The notes under the pieces were generated by a model. It was not told the origin of the DNA, ran no database searches, and was given only the letters and a program-made list of their open reading frames with translations. Positions 35,509 to 45,644 of a stretch of DNA of 60,952 nucleotides are shown here, piece by piece. The translations under genes and the position numbers were made by a program. The DNA comes from Geobacteraceae bacterium (GTDB taxonomy: Bacteria; Desulfobacterota; Desulfuromonadia; Desulfuromonadales; BM103): assembly GCA_024641085.1 (NCBI GenBank), contig JAHEDT010000013.1, positions 1 to 60,952 on the forward strand, in the 5' to 3' direction. The number at the start of each line of letters is the position of its first letter. Positions within the stretch are counted from its first letter, which is position 1.

Positions 35509-36762
35509 TTAAGCCGGCACGCGCTCGATGTCAGCACCGAGGCTGCGGAACTTCTCTTCCAGCTTTTCATAGCCGCGATCGAGGTGGTAGATGCGGCTGA
35601 TCTCGGTGGTGTTGTCCGCCGCCAGGCCGGCCAGCACCAGGCTGGCGCTGGCGCGCAGGTCGGTGGCCATGACCGGCGCACCAAGCAGGCCGGCGACCCC
35701 CTTGACTGTGGCCGTGTGGCCTTCGATGGAAATGTCGGCACCCATGCGCTGCAGTTCGCAAACATGCATGAAACGATTCTCGAAAACAGCTTCGGTAATC
35801 ATGCTGGTCCCCTTGCCAAGGGCCATCAACGCCATGAACTGGGCCTGCATATCGGTGGGAAAACCGGGATGCGGCTGGGTCTTGATGTTGACCGAGTTGA
35901 TCTCTTCAGGCCCCGTAACCCAGAGGGTCTGGGCTTCCGTCGCAACGGTCGCGCCGACTTCCTCGAGCTTGCTGAGCAGCGCCTCCATGTGTTCGGAACA
36001 GCCGCCCTTGACACCGACCCGACCTGCAGTCATGGCGGCCGCCACCAGAAAGGTGCCGGCCTCGATCCGGTCGGGCATGACCAGGTAATCCATCGGCGCC
36101 AGCTCTTCGACCCCCTCGATGCTGATCGTGTCAGTCCCGGCACCCTCGATTCGCGCCCCCATCCCCAGAAGGGCTTTGGCCAGATCGACGATCTCCGGCT
36201 CACGGGCCGCATTTTCCAGAACCGTTACGCCCTTGGCAAGAGTCGCCGCCATCATCAGGTTCTCGGTGCCTCCGACCGTCGGAATGTCCAAATAGATCCG
36301 GGCGCCTTGCAAACGTGTGGCGCGAGCCTCCACATAGCCATGGTCGAGATGAATCTCCGCGCCCATGGCCTCCAGCCCCTTAAGGTGGAGGTTGATCGGC
36401 CGGGCGCCAATGGCGCATCCTCCCGGCAGGCTGACCCGGGCTCTGCCGTAGCGGGCCAGCAGTGGGCCCAGGACCAGGACCGACGCTCGCATGGTGCGCA
36501 CCAGATCATAAGGCGCCTCCATACTGTTGATCTGCGCGGTCGCCACGCGCACGCTGCCGTTGCTGCTCTCGACTTCGGCACCCAGTTCCGCCAGCAGACG
36601 CTCCGCAGTGGAGATGTCGCGCAAGCGCGGCAGGTTGCCGATCCGATGCGGTCCAGGAGCCAGCAGAGTGGCGAAAAGCAGCGGCAAGGCCGCGTTCTTG
36701 GCCCCGCTGACGGTCACTTCTCCTGCCAGCCGGCGGCCTCCATGTATGATCAGTTTATCCAA
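35509..36762 (-). CDS. murA: UDP-N-acetylglucosamine 1-carboxyvinyltransferase
   Basis: 417 residues. Active-site Cys in [21 protein letters not shown]-terminal [20 protein letters not shown] with the catalytic Lys-Asn, and [20 protein letters not shown]. It commits UDP-GlcNAc to peptidoglycan synthesis and is the fosfomycin target; the Cys indicates the sensitive form. The start is a TTG at 36762, supported by the conserved MDKLIIHGG and AAAGGGGC upstream. Located between prmC and hisG. Confidence 0.97.
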   Translation of the reverse strand: MDKLIIHGGRRLAGEVTVSGAKNAALPLLFATLLAPGPHRIGNLPRLRDISTAERLLAELGAEVESSNGSVRVATAQINSMEAPYDLVRTMRASVLVLGPLLARYGRARVSLPGGCAIGARPINLHLKGLEAMGAEIHLDHGYVEARATRLQGARIYLDIPTVGGTENLMMAATLAKGVTVLENAAREPEIVDLAKALLGMGARIEGAGTDTISIEGVEELAPMDYLVMPDRIEAGTFLVAAAMTAGRVGVKGGCSEHMEALLSKLEEVGATVATEAQTLWVTGPEEINSVNIKTQPHPGFPTDMQAQFMALMALGKGTSMITEAVFENRFMHVCELQRMGADISIEGHTATVKGVAGLLGAPVMATDLRASASLVLAGLAADNTTEISRIYHLDRGYEKLEEKFRSLGADIERVPA

Positions 36763-36783
36763 TTCGACGTGCCCCTTTTCAGC

Positions 36784-37662
36784 CTATGGCTTGAAGTCTA
36801 ATGCTTTAGTTTTGCCCATCACCACCCGGGGGATCCGGGCGTAGTCATCACGCTGGTTGATTTCGATCAGCCCCCCGGCCTTGAACAGGGCGCTGACATC
36901 CTTCGCCTGGCCGATGCCGACCTCGACCAGCAGCCAGCCGCCCGGGGCCAGGATGCGGCCAGCCTGGCGCGCAAGGTGCCGATAAGCCTCCAAGCCGTCC
37001 TCGCCACCATCAAGGGCCAGCCGCGGCTCATGGTCGCGTACTTCGGGCATCAGTTTTTCCCAATCCCTCGCGGGGATATAGGGCGGATTGCTGACCACCA
37101 TGTCGAAGGGCCCCGGCGGCAAGGCTGCCAGTTCGCCAGCCAGGCAGTTGACACGGTCCGCCACGCCATTACGCACGGCATTGCGACGGGCGACTTCGAG
37201 CGCCGGCAGGCTGCAGTCCAGCGCCGTCATCAGGATCTCGGGTTTTTCATGCGCCAGAGCTACGGCAATCGCCCCGCTGCCGGTACCGACATCAAGCACC
37301 CGGGACGCACCCTCAATCCGCGCCAGAGCCTCTTCGACGAGGACTTCGGTATCCCCACGCGGCACCAGGACGGCAGGGCTGACGTGAAATCTGAGCGACC
37401 AGAATTCGGTCTCCCCCAGGATGTACTGCACCGGTTCGCGTCGGGCGCGCCGCTGGACCCGTTCCCGGAAGGCCGCCAGTTCAGTCGGGTCGAGCGGGCG
37501 CTCAAAATTAACGTACAGGCCGACCCGGTCCATGCCGAGGGTTGCGGCAAGCAGCAGTTCGGCCTCGAGGCGTGCCGCTTCGATCTGGCGGGCAGAAAAG
37601 TAATCCGCTGTCCACTGCAGGAGCTTGAGAACCGTCCAACGCTCGGCAACGTTAGTTGTCAT
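36784..37662 (-). CDS. prmC: release factor glutamine methyltransferase
   Basis: 292 residues. SAM motif [15 protein letters not shown] and the NPPY motif [16 protein letters not shown], with an N-terminal helical domain that recognises release factors ([19 protein letters not shown]). It methylates the Gln of the GGQ loop in RF1 and RF2. The ATG overlaps the end of prfA by 11 bases, so the enzyme and its substrate are translationally linked. Confidence 0.96.
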   Translation of the reverse strand: MTTNVAERWTVLKLLQWTADYFSARQIEAARLEAELLLAATLGMDRVGLYVNFERPLDPTELAAFRERVQRRARREPVQYILGETEFWSLRFHVSPAVLVPRGDTEVLVEEALARIEGASRVLDVGTGSGAIAVALAHEKPEILMTALDCSLPALEVARRNAVRNGVADRVNCLAGELAALPPGPFDMVVSNPPYIPARDWEKLMPEVRDHEPRLALDGGEDGLEAYRHLARQAGRILAPGGWLLVEVGIGQAKDVSALFKAGGLIEINQRDDYARIPRVVMGKTKALDFKP

Positions 37663-38719
37663 GGCCCGCCAACTGCTCGGCCTGATAATGCGTCGTCAGG
37701 GTATCGATGATTTCATCCAGATCGCCCTGCATAATGGCCTCGAGCTTGTACAGGGTCAAGCCGACCCGATGATCGGTGCAGCGGCCCTGTGGGAAATTAT
37801 AGGTGCGGATGCGCTCGGAGCGGTCACCGCTGCCGACCTGGCTTTTGCGGTTTGCGGCGGTCTTCGCGTCCTGCTCGGCCTGCAAGGCGTCGAGCAGGCG
37901 CGACTGCAGAACCTTCATCGCCTTGGCCTTGTTCTTGTGCTGGGACTTTTCGTCCTGGCAGGAGACCACGACACCGGTCGGGATGTGGGTGATCCGTACC
38001 GCGGACTCGGTCTTGTTGACATGCTGGCCGCCGGCGCCGGACGCCCGGAACAGGTCGATGCGCAGGTCGGACGGGTCGATGTCGATCTCGACATCCTCGG
38101 CTTCGGGCAGCACGGCAACCGTGCAGGCAGAGGTATGAATGCGCCCCTGGGCCTCGGTTTCCGGGACCCGCTGGACCCGGTGGGTGCCGCTCTCAAATTT
38201 CAACCTCGAAAAGACCCCTTTGCCGCTGATCAGGGCAATGACTTCCTTGTAGCCACCGACCTCGGCCTCTGCTGTACTGAGCAACTCGACTTTCCACCCC
38301 TGGCGGTCAGCATAGCGGCAGTACATGCGGAAGAGATCGCCGGCAAAGAGTGCCGCCTCGTCGCCACCAGTCCCGGCGCGCACTTCGATGATGACATTGC
38401 GCAGGGCGTTCGGGTCCTTGGGCAGCAGCATCACTTTGAGCTGAGCCTCGAGATCGGCCAGTTCAGCTTCGAGTTCAGCCACTTCGGCCTGGGCCATCTC
38501 GCGGACGTCCAGGTCAGGGTCCTTGAAAAGTTCCTGGCTGCCGGCGATTTCAGTCTTGACCCGGCAATATTTCTCATAGCCCGTGACCACGTCGACCAAG
38601 TCGGCATGCTCCTTGGTCAGCGCCCGATAGCGGGACTGGTCCTTGACCACACCGGGATCGGCAAGCAGGCCTTCGACCTCGCGAAACCGGTCAGCAACTT
38701 CTTCGAGTTTGTTCAGCAT
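37652..38719 (-). CDS. prfA: peptide chain release factor 1
   Basis: 355 residues. GGQ loop in [20 protein letters not shown], codon-recognition tripeptide of RF1 type in [20 protein letters not shown] (PET in the PxT position), and an N-terminal helical domain. It releases peptides at UAA and UAG. The ribosome site is weak; the start is fixed by [12 protein letters not shown]. Follows thyX and overlaps prmC. Confidence 0.97.
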   Translation of the reverse strand: MLNKLEEVADRFREVEGLLADPGVVKDQSRYRALTKEHADLVDVVTGYEKYCRVKTEIAGSQELFKDPDLDVREMAQAEVAELEAELADLEAQLKVMLLPKDPNALRNVIIEVRAGTGGDEAALFAGDLFRMYCRYADRQGWKVELLSTAEAEVGGYKEVIALISGKGVFSRLKFESGTHRVQRVPETEAQGRIHTSACTVAVLPEAEDVEIDIDPSDLRIDLFRASGAGGQHVNKTESAVRITHIPTGVVVSCQDEKSQHKNKAKAMKVLQSRLLDALQAEQDAKTAANRKSQVGSGDRSERIRTYNFPQGRCTDHRVGLTLYKLEAIMQGDLDEIIDTLTTHYQAEQLAGHDN

Positions 38720-38838
38720 GAAGATTTATCAGCAGTCTGTGTTGGAGTTAAAGTTGATGCTTTCGCAAGTAAGCAAAATTGCCGAGCGTTGCGGCGTACT
38801 GACGTACGACGCAGCAGCTGGTGCGTTAGTGCAACGCA

Positions 38839-39525
38839 TCAAAGTTCAGCATACTCAGCGCGAACTTCCTTGATCGCACCGCAGGTCATGGCGCCCTCCG
38901 GGCATGGACCGTTCAGGCAGCCCGGGCCGGCCCCGGCAAAAAGCCGCGGGGCAGCCTGCCTGGCGAGTCGCAGCATCTCCATGGCCATGGCCCGGATCTC
39001 CCACTGTGCCCGGCGGCAGCAGCGCAAGACGAAAAAGTGATGCAGTTCGCGGGCATTCATGGTCATGACCAACTTGGTGGAGGCGGCATTGGGCAGCACG
39101 AAGCGCGCATCCTCCGCAGGCACACCGGCCGTCATGAGATCCCGGTACAGTTCATGGGAGGCCTGCATGTGCGTCTCGAAGCGTTCCAGCAATCCCCGCT
39201 GCGCGCCTATGCTCCCGGGAACAACCGCTGCGAAGGGCTGCTCATGCGACACATAACGCTGGCTCTGCTGGGAGAAAGAAGCAATCCGATGGCGCACCAG
39301 CTGGTGGGAGCAGGCACGGCTGATTCCTTCGATACCGAAAGAAAAGGAAGCGTGCTCGAGTACCGAGAAATGGCCCAGGTCAAGAACCTTCTCCAACAGC
39401 CTGGCGGCCTGCATCGGCGACTGGCCAAGCAGATGCTCGATGGACGCATCGGCGTAGCAGAGCCGCGCAGCAGCCGCAACCACCTGTTCTGGATTGGGAG
39501 TGTAGGTCAGAAGTTGGACGAGCAT
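38839..39525 (-). CDS. thyX: flavin-dependent thymidylate synthase
   Basis: 228 residues. The ThyX motif is present as VRHRIASFSQQSQRYVSHEQ (RHR..S...QSQRY), with SFSFGIEGISRACSHQLVRH before it and NARELHHFFVLRCCRRAQWE later. It makes dTMP from dUMP using FAD and methylene-tetrahydrofolate. A C-terminal Cys-rich tail (GCLNGPCPEGAMTC) is present. ATG at 39525 is preferred over the TTG at 39540. Part of the rho-rpmE-thyX-prfA run. Confidence 0.95.
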   Translation of the reverse strand: MLVQLLTYTPNPEQVVAAAARLCYADASIEHLLGQSPMQAARLLEKVLDLGHFSVLEHASFSFGIEGISRACSHQLVRHRIASFSQQSQRYVSHEQPFAAVVPGSIGAQRGLLERFETHMQASHELYRDLMTAGVPAEDARFVLPNAASTKLVMTMNARELHHFFVLRCCRRAQWEIRAMAMEMLRLARQAAPRLFAGAGPGCLNGPCPEGAMTCGAIKEVRAEYAEL

Positions 39526-39632
39526 GGCCTTCGTTTCCAATATGGACCGCGCCGTCCGGGGGACCGGGCCGTGTCCCGGAACGGGACGCGGGAGAACTCG
39601 ATGATGGCTTTGCTGCCAGGGAGACCGGCATC

Positions 39633-39662
39633 AAAAAAGGGACGGCCCAGCAGGGCCGTCCC
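39633..39662 (-). terminator. terminator after rpmE
   Basis: GGGACGGCCC (39639-39648) and GGGCCGTCCC (39653-39662) form a perfect 10-bp stem, followed on the minus strand by six T. It lies between rpmE and thyX, so thyX-prfA probably has its own promoter or depends on readthrough. Confidence 0.88.
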
Positions 39663-39669
39663 CAGGGCT

Positions 39670-39876
39670 CTACTGGTTTTTTTCGTATTTCTTGCGGAAA
39701 CGCTCGATCCGGCCGGCGGTGTCGATCAACTTCTGCTTGCCGGTATAGAAGGGGTGACATGCGGAACAGATTTCCGTTGTAATCTCACCCTTCTTGGTTG
39801 AGCGGGTCTCGAAGACGGAGCCACAGTGACACTTGACCGTGGTTGCCTCGTATTTAGGATGGATACCTTCTTTCAT
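39670..39876 (-). CDS. rpmE: 50S ribosomal protein L31 (zinc-binding form)
   Basis: 68 residues. Four Cys in VKCHCGSVF and [16 protein letters not shown] show the zinc-containing C+ form. ATG at 39876 follows GAGGAGACG; the in-frame upstream start at 39891 adds five residues without support. Downstream of rho, followed by a terminator. Confidence 0.97.
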   Translation of the reverse strand: MKEGIHPKYEATTVKCHCGSVFETRSTKKGEITTEICSACHPFYTGKQKLIDTAGRIERFRKKYEKNQ

Positions 39877-39995
39877 CGTTCGTCTCCTCAATGACCTGGC
39901 CGTGTACAGGTCGCGGATTTATTGGGCCTATAAGGGCTAAAAGAGTGATTTGATATCACTATTTAGAGGCAAATGCAACCTTTTCCGTTGCGGGG

Positions 39996-41243
39996 CTAGC
40001 GATTCATGCTGTCGAGGAATTCCTGGTTGGTTTTGGCATCACCGAGTTTGTCGAGCAGGAACTCCATGCTGTCGACTACGTTCATCGACGAAAGCACCTT
40101 GCGCAACAGCCAGATACGCTGCAGGCTGACCTCATCGGTCAGGAGTTCCTCGCGGCGGGTTCCGGATTTATTGATGTCGATTGCCGGGAAAGTTCGCTTG
40201 TCGACCAGCCGGCGGTCGAGGTGCAGTTCCATGTTGCCGGTGCCCTTGAACTCCTCGAAGATCACCTCGTCCATCTTGCTGCCGGTATCGACCAGGGCGG
40301 TGGCGATGATCGTCAGGCTGCCCCCCTCCTCGATATTGCGGGCGGCACCGAAGAAGCGCTTCGGTTTGTGCAGAGCATTGGAATCGACCCCGCCGGAAAG
40401 AATCTTGCCGGAAGGCGGCACCACGGTGTTGTAGGCGCGGGCCAGACGGGTGATGGAGTCGAGCAGGATCACGACATCACGTTTGTGCTCGACCAGGCGT
40501 TTGGCCTTTTCGATGACCATTTCAGCAACCTGAACGTGGCGGGTGGCCGGTTCGTCGAAAGTCGAGGAGATGACTTCACCGTTGACCGTGCGCTGCATGT
40601 CGGTCACTTCCTCGGGCCGTTCGTCAATCAGCAGGACGATCAGGTAAACTTCCGGATGGTTGGCGGTAATCGAGTTGGCGATATTCTGCAGCAGGATCGT
40701 CTTGCCGGTCCGTGGCGGGGCAACGATCAGGGCACGCTGGCCCTTGCCGACCGGCGCCGCCAGGTCGATAACCCTCGTTGAGAGGTTGGACGGGTCGCTT
40801 TCCAGAATCAAACGCTGATCGGGATAGAGAGGCGTCAGGTTGTCGAACAGGGTCTTCTCGCGGGCAACGGCCGGGTTCTCGAAGTTGACCTCGGCGACCT
40901 TGAGCAGGGCAAAGTAGCGCTCTCCTTCTTTCGGCGGCCGAATCTGACCCGAAACCGTATCACCGGTTTTCAAGTTGAATCGCCTGATTTGCGAAGGAGA
41001 CACGTAGATGTCGTCGGGGCCGGGCAGGTAGTTGGCATCCGGGGCCCGCAGGAAACCGAAACCATCAGGGAGGATTTCAAGAACCCCTTCGCCGAAAATT
41101 GCTCCGTTCTTGGCGGAAGTCGCGTTTAGAATGGCGAAGATCAGGTCCTGCTTGCGCATACCCGAGGCACCTTCGACACCAAGTTCCTTGGCGATCGACG
41201 AAAGCTCGGTAATCTTCTTCTCCTTCAATTCCTTCAGGTTCAT
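39996..41243 (-). CDS. rho: transcription termination factor Rho
   Basis: 415 residues. N-terminal Rho domain ([20 protein letters not shown]), cold-shock-like RNA-binding domain with [19 protein letters not shown], Walker [10 protein letters not shown], Walker [21 protein letters not shown], and Q/R-loop region [10 protein letters not shown]. This hexameric helicase ends transcription at C-rich unstructured RNA. Start supported by AAGGAGAACTG. The 358-base upstream gap holds its promoter and leader. Confidence 0.98.
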   Translation of the reverse strand: MNLKELKEKKITELSSIAKELGVEGASGMRKQDLIFAILNATSAKNGAIFGEGVLEILPDGFGFLRAPDANYLPGPDDIYVSPSQIRRFNLKTGDTVSGQIRPPKEGERYFALLKVAEVNFENPAVAREKTLFDNLTPLYPDQRLILESDPSNLSTRVIDLAAPVGKGQRALIVAPPRTGKTILLQNIANSITANHPEVYLIVLLIDERPEEVTDMQRTVNGEVISSTFDEPATRHVQVAEMVIEKAKRLVEHKRDVVILLDSITRLARAYNTVVPPSGKILSGGVDSNALHKPKRFFGAARNIEEGGSLTIIATALVDTGSKMDEVIFEEFKGTGNMELHLDRRLVDKRTFPAIDINKSGTRREELLTDEVSLQRIWLLRKVLSSMNVVDSMEFLLDKLGDAKTNQEFLDSMNR

Positions 41244-41601
41244 CAGTTCTCCTTAAAAGTCTGCCGGTTCAAGATAGGACACGTTGCACCGCAGCAATGT
41301 CTTGCAGCAACTGCAGAAACAGTCATCGTGAATATCGGGGGCTTTTTTCTCCGGGTTTTCGTAATCCGAAATAGTTTGGTGTTTTGGAAGGTCAGCCTTG
41401 CAGAACGTAAATCCAGTACATTCCGCACGTATATATCAAGAATGTCTTCAGGTCGAGGTCTGTCCGTGCTCTGATTGGAAGCTATCTGAAAGGAAAAATT
41501 ATTTTTTCAGGGACGATAGGCAGGTACAACTCACTTATCATTGGAACCTATTTACCGACTTTTAACAAGCCTGTCAATGGGCATTCGTGTTTTTTTTACT
41601 G
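41244..41601. other. rho leader/promoter region
   Basis: Between rho and the end of gluQRS (both minus). No supported ORF. It should hold the rho promoter and an autoregulated leader, but I cannot fix the boxes. Confidence 0.45.
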
Positions 41602-42522
41602 TCACAAGGAGAAATCATCAACGATTAAGCCGTCGACAGCCGTTGGAATGGCTATCTGATCAAAGTTCAAAACCGCCCATGAGAGAAGTTCCGCCGGAGC
41701 AGCCCCCAGCAGACCGGCCGGCACGTTCTGTCCCAAAAACTGCAGCGCCTGAGAGAGCAGTCGTGAACCGCAGGGTTCATGCTCAAGCTTGTCAGGATCA
41801 TTCCGCTTGCTGACCTTTTTACCATCACGACCCAACACCATTGGCAGGTGCACATAGGCCGGGATCGGTGTGCCGAGGCAGGCATGCAAGAAAATCTGCC
41901 GGGGCGTTGAAGAGAGCAGGTCGGCGCCGCGCACGACCTGGTTGACACCCGCAGCGGCATCATCAACCACCACGGCAAGTTGGTATGCAAAGAGCCCGTC
42001 TGCCCTGCGCAGCACAAAATCTCCGACCGCTTCCGCAAGGACTTGCTGGAGGGGGCCGAACACGCCATCGCGAAAACACACCTGTTCCTGGGGCACCACA
42101 ATGCGCAGCGCACGCGGCTTGCGGCCGGGACGCAAGCCGGCACGACACGTCCCTGGATAGATGGGCCCCTCCTCACCCGGATGGGGCGCACTCAAGAGAA
42201 TCTCTCTGCGGGAGCAGGCGCACTCGTACACCAGGCCCTTGTCACGCAGCCTTGCCAAGGCCTCGACATAGGCCTCGGTTTGCTGGCTCTGCCAGACGAT
42301 TGCGCCATCCCAGTGCAATCCCAGATGATCCAGGGTCGCCAGAATCTCATCTGCGGCACCCGGTACCACGCGCGGGGGATCTAGGTCCTCCATACGCAGC
42401 AGCCATGTGCCACCGGCACGACGCGCCAGGCAATAGCTGCCAACCGCGGCGACCAGGGAGCCAAAATGCAGGGGGCCGGTAGGGCTCGGGGCAAAACGTC
42501 CGACAACCGGTGCGAAGGGCAT
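41602..42522 (-). CDS. gluQ: glutamyl-Q tRNA(Asp) synthetase
   Basis: 306 residues, shorter than GluRS because the anticodon-binding domain is missing. HIGH-type motif in GRFAPSPTGPLHFGSLVAAV, KMSKS-type motif in GRDGKKVSKRND, zinc-type Cys in VYECACSRRE and YPGTCRAG. It attaches glutamate to queuosine at position 34 of tRNA-Asp. ATG at 42522 is taken as start; a GTG at 42531 with AAAGGA upstream is an alternative. Upstream of rho but far from it. Confidence 0.92.
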   Translation of the reverse strand: MPFAPVVGRFAPSPTGPLHFGSLVAAVGSYCLARRAGGTWLLRMEDLDPPRVVPGAADEILATLDHLGLHWDGAIVWQSQQTEAYVEALARLRDKGLVYECACSRREILLSAPHPGEEGPIYPGTCRAGLRPGRKPRALRIVVPQEQVCFRDGVFGPLQQVLAEAVGDFVLRRADGLFAYQLAVVVDDAAAGVNQVVRGADLLSSTPRQIFLHACLGTPIPAYVHLPMVLGRDGKKVSKRNDPDKLEHEPCGSRLLSQALQFLGQNVPAGLLGAAPAELLSWAVLNFDQIAIPTAVDGLIVDDFSL

Positions 42523-42729
42523 TGGGGGCACAGGTCCTTTCAAGAAATTCAGCAAAGCTATAATGCCCCTGCGGCAAAGAGACTGTCAATCCACAGCAAA
42601 AGGGCTCGATCTCCCGCACCTAAGTGACAGAGTCGGGATTAAATGGCCTCGGATAAATATTGACATAATCGTTCAAGACAATTATTTTTATTACGAATCT
42701 TGTCAACTATACCGGGAAAGGGCAGGCCT

Positions 42730-43173
42730 TTGATAATCACCCGAGCCACAGAATACGCGATCCGCGCCATCCTCTATATGTCCCGCCAACCGGTCGGGGA
42801 GATTATTTACAAAAAGGATATCTGCAAGGCGCAGGATATCACACCGGCGTTTTTGACCAAAATCTTCCAGCCGCTGATCAAGGAAGGGATTGTTGGTTCC
42901 CAGCGTGGCGTTGGCGGAGGCTTTTATCTGGCCAAGAACCCGGTAGAGATCACCCTGCTTGACATCATAAATTCTCAGGAAGGGCCAGTTTACCTCAACC
43001 AGTGCCTGATCGCAGAAGGTTCTTGTGAGCGTGAGTTCTTCTGCCCGACACATGGCGCCTGGGCAGAAATCCGCAACGAGTTTATGACCACCCTGTCCCG
43101 CTACAACTTTGCCAGCCTGGCCGCCAAACAGGGCAGGCTCGAGGCCAAGTCTCCCTCAGCCTCCATCAAGTAG
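42730..43173 (+). CDS. Rrf2 family transcription regulator with three conserved Cys
   Basis: 147 residues if started at the TTG at 42730, giving the typical ITRATEYAIRAILYMSRQP Rrf2 opening; a TTG at 42700 would add ten residues. Winged helix with ITPAFLTKIFQPLIKEGIVG and SQRGVGGGFYLA. The effector part has NQCLIAEGSCEREFFCPTHG, a C-x6-C-x5-C arrangement like the Fe-S sensing Rrf2 proteins IscR, NsrR and RsrR. It is therefore likely an Fe-S redox, NO or iron sensor. The target is unknown. No isc or suf genes are adjacent; metX with its riboswitch follows. Confidence 0.87.
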   Translation: MIITRATEYAIRAILYMSRQPVGEIIYKKDICKAQDITPAFLTKIFQPLIKEGIVGSQRGVGGGFYLAKNPVEITLLDIINSQEGPVYLNQCLIAEGSCEREFFCPTHGAWAEIRNEFMTTLSRYNFASLAAKQGRLEAKSPSASIK

Positions 43174-43364
43174 ACAGTCACAGACAAAAAAACCCTGGAG
43201 ACCAGGAGGGCAAGTCTGCCAGGGCGAATCGGGAAGCTGCCTCCAGCTCCCCGGATAATTTTGAAGTCTTTTCAATTACATTATACCCCCATCCAGGAAA
43301 ACGGCCAGGCTTGCTGGCGTGTTTGTTATATTAACTTAACTTTCAATAACTTAGCGCAAACAGT

Positions 43365-43393
43365 TTGACAAGAAAGACAGTTTTCGTTAGAGT
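43365..43393 (+). promoter_or_regulatory. sigma-70 promoter of metX
   Basis: TTGACA (43365-43370), 17-base spacer, TAGAGT (43388-43393), about 20 bases before the riboswitch aptamer. Confidence 0.65.
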
Positions 43394-43413
43394 TTCGCCT
43401 ACATAGCAATGCG

Positions 43414-43544
43414 TCTTTATCAAGAGTGGTGGAGGGACAGGCCCTTTGAAGCCACAGCAACCGACCTGTCGAAGCTTTATGCAAAGGCAGGTGCCAGGTG
43501 CTAAATCCAACCTGCCGACCAAGCGTCAGCGGGGGAGATGAGGA
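43414..43544 (+). promoter_or_regulatory. SAM-I (S-box) riboswitch
   Basis: Conserved blocks CAAGAGTGGTGGAGGGACAG, GCCCTTTGAAGCCACAGCAA (consensus GCCC.aTGAAgCCcgGCAACC) and GGTGCTAAATCC. Helix P1 pairs TCTTTATC (43414-43421) with GATGAGGA (43537-43544). Binding S-adenosylmethionine favours the downstream terminator and turns off metX. Confidence 0.93.
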
Positions 43545-43578
43545 CGGAGCCTGCGATACCACAGTCGATGTATCCGCC

Positions 43579-43617
43579 GGCCCCTTCTCATTTTTGTGGG
43601 AAGGGGCCTTGTTGTTT
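43579..43617 (+). terminator. riboswitch-controlled terminator before metX
   Basis: GGCCCCTTC (43579-43587) and GAAGGGGCC (43600-43608) form the stem, followed by TTGTTGTTT. This is the expression platform of the SAM riboswitch. Confidence 0.85.
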
Positions 43618-43638
43618 AACGCGGCCGGGATTTAACTG

Positions 43639-44754
43639 ATGAGCGAACTGGGCATCATCAAAACTCAACATATCGACTTCAACGTCGAACTGCAGTTGGA
43701 AAGCGGGCGTTTGCTTGGTCCGCTGACCATCGCCTTTGAAACCTACGGCTCGCTGAACAACAACCGGAACAACGCCATCCTGGTCGCGCATGCCTGGACT
43801 GGAGACGCCCACGCTGCGGGTCGCAACGCGCCGGAGGATCGCAAGCCTGGCTGGTGGGACGATATGATCGGCCCGGGCAAGGTGCTCGACACCGACCGCT
43901 ATTTTGTCATCTGTTCGAACGTGATCGGCTCCTGCTTCGGTTCGACCGGGCCAACCAGCACCAACCCCAGAACCGGCAGGCCTTACAATCTGCAGTTCCC
44001 GGTCGTGATGGTCCGCGACATGGTGCGCGCCCAGGTGATGCTCCTTGACCATCTGCGCATCAGTCAGCTGCTCACCGTCATCGGTGGCAGTATGGGAGCG
44101 ATGCAGGCGCTCGAGTGGGGGATTCATTACCCGCAGCGCGTTTGCTCCGTCATCCCCATCGCCGGCACCGGTCGTCCAGGACCGATGGCGATTGCGCTGA
44201 ACGCCCTTGCTCGTCAGGCCGTCTACAACGACCCAATGTGGCGCAAGGGCAACTACAAACCCGAACACCCGCCGGCAGACGGCCTGGCACTGGCTCGCGC
44301 CGTCGGGCATATCTCGTTTTTGTCCGACCCGTCTATGAACCTCAAGTTCGGACGCAGGTTCTCGGCCCGCGATGGCCAATTTGATTTCTTCGGCCAGTTT
44401 GAGATCGAGCGTTACCTGAGCTACAACGGGCGCAACTTCGTCGACCGCTTTGATACCAACAGCTTCCTCTACCTGGCCAAGGCGCTTGATCTATACGATG
44501 TCTCCTGGGGATTCGAGGGGCTTGAAGATGCCCTGAGCCATCTTGTCTGCCCCTCGCTCTGGTTTGCGTTTACTTCGGACTGGCTCTACCCGCCCTACCA
44601 GACGGAAGAACTGGTCGAGGTCCTGCACAGGCAGGGGAAACCGGTCGAGTATCACCTGGTGGACTCCGACTACGGCCACGATTCGTTCCTGGTGGAGCCG
44701 GAGAAGTTCACCCCGAGGATCGTCGAGTTCCTCGATCGGTTGGCGGTTGATTAG
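43639..44754 (+). CDS. metX: homoserine O-acetyltransferase
   Basis: 371 residues, alpha/beta hydrolase fold. Nucleophile elbow [15 protein letters not shown], Asp in [13 protein letters not shown] and His in SDYGHDSFL complete the triad. [14 protein letters not shown] is the family block. It acetylates homoserine (some relatives use succinyl-CoA) in methionine synthesis. The SAM-I riboswitch directly upstream supports the methionine role. Ribosome site weak (GGGATTTAACTG). Confidence 0.95.
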   Translation: MSELGIIKTQHIDFNVELQLESGRLLGPLTIAFETYGSLNNNRNNAILVAHAWTGDAHAAGRNAPEDRKPGWWDDMIGPGKVLDTDRYFVICSNVIGSCFGSTGPTSTNPRTGRPYNLQFPVVMVRDMVRAQVMLLDHLRISQLLTVIGGSMGAMQALEWGIHYPQRVCSVIPIAGTGRPGPMAIALNALARQAVYNDPMWRKGNYKPEHPPADGLALARAVGHISFLSDPSMNLKFGRRFSARDGQFDFFGQFEIERYLSYNGRNFVDRFDTNSFLYLAKALDLYDVSWGFEGLEDALSHLVCPSLWFAFTSDWLYPPYQTEELVEVLHRQGKPVEYHLVDSDYGHDSFLVEPEKFTPRIVEFLDRLAVD

Positions 44755-44776
44755 CAGGACTGGATCACCATAACGA

Positions 44777-44807
44777 CAGGGCAATAGATGGCCAATCTGT
44801 TGCCCTG
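44777..44807 (+). terminator. metX terminator; left copy of a 31-bp palindrome
   Basis: CAGGGCAA (44777-44784) pairs with TTGCCCTG (44800-44807), with extra internal pairing. It is the inverted near-copy (30 of 31 bases) of 45614-45644. A weak T/C-rich stretch follows. Confidence 0.65.
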
Positions 44808-44895
44808 ATGACTTTCCCCTTTGCTTGTGATTTTTCCTTTTCACACTTCGCGCCACCTGTCACGTGCTACCCACCACGTGCTACCCGATGTTAAA

Positions 44896-44992
44896 ACCGG
44901 CGGGTCGCGTCCCGTCAGACGCCATACTTTTGCCCGGCAGCAAAAGTATGCAAAAGTGCCGTCACCTCGCGGTGGGCATGTCTTGCGCCGTC
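44896..44992. repeat. left arm of a large imperfect inverted repeat
   Basis: Starts ACCGGCGGGTCGCGTCCCG and includes a hairpin CATACTTTTGC/GCAAAAGTATG, then GGGCATGTCTTGCG. The same order of elements appears inverted at 45402-45505. Confidence 0.7.
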
Positions 44993-45304
44993 ATTCTACG
45001 GATCAATCCACAACACAGCCAACGACTACGTCATTTCCATTAGCAGCACTACGGGGCCCTATTTTACCGGGCCACCGGGGTCTCCGAACGTAATGTCGCC
45101 AATGAGGTCAACCTTTCAGCCAATATCAAGGTACGCAGACCGAGGAACCAAAAACTGTCTGAATCGACCTTTTAATCAGGTTTTGACTGGTTTCCCTCGC
45201 GCCTTGAACCTCATACCTCCGGTACTAAATTTGTGAAATGTGTAGACCTGACCCCACTCACTCGTCGCATGTAGCGTGTCCCGGGTTCTATCGTGCAACC
45301 CGCA

Positions 45305-45347
45305 GACCACCCGGGGGCCAAACAGGAGGGCCCCCGCCAGGGTGGTC
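45305..45347. repeat. GC-rich hairpin
   Basis: GACCACCC (45305-45312) pairs with GGGTGGTC (45340-45347), and inside GGGGGCC with GGCCCCC. No T-run. Confidence 0.6.
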
Positions 45348-45401
45348 GAAGCGTAGACGGTAAGTTCTCCTGCCGTGCGGGCGCTCGGTGCCAATCGATT
45401 A

Positions 45402-45505
45402 CGCGTAAGACATGCCAAGCGCCGCGTCAGGCCCTTTTCTGCGTACTCTTTTGGGCCAGCAAAAGAGTACGGCGTCCGGCGGGACGCGACCCGCCGATTT
45501 TGGTT
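45402..45505. repeat. right arm of the large imperfect inverted repeat
   Basis: Read on the minus strand it gives CGGCGGGTCGCGTCCCG, a hairpin GTACTCTTTTG/CAAAAGAGTAC and GGCATGTCTTACGCG, matching the left arm at 44896-44992. Confidence 0.7.
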
Positions 45506-45613
45506 TGGTTGAATTTTATTTGCTTGTGGTCTATCCGGCACCGCAACTGCAGGTGGACTCGAAAGCTGTTTTGGGAAGGTCAGGTCAACCTTAACGAGCA
45601 TCACCAAATAAAA

Positions 45614-45644
45614 CAGGGCAACAGATTGGCCATCTGTTGCCCTG
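45614..45644 (-). terminator. lut operon terminator; right copy of the 31-bp palindrome
   Basis: CAGGGCAACAGAT (45614-45626) and ATCTGTTGCCCTG (45632-45644) form a perfect 13-bp stem. On the minus strand TTTTATTTGG follows, as expected after the gene ending at 45671. Confidence 0.85.

Noticed and set aside
35584-36801. 405-residue open frame opposite murA, and similar long frames opposite hisF, mutS2, dnaG, prfA and the fused TRAP permease
   Set aside because: All are antisense shadows of confidently identified genes.
45176-45607. 143-residue minus-strand ORF in the palindrome-rich region
   Set aside because: It runs through the inverted-repeat arm and shows no domain, signal peptide or ribosome site. 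Such repeat-derived ORFs are often misannotated as hypothetical proteins.
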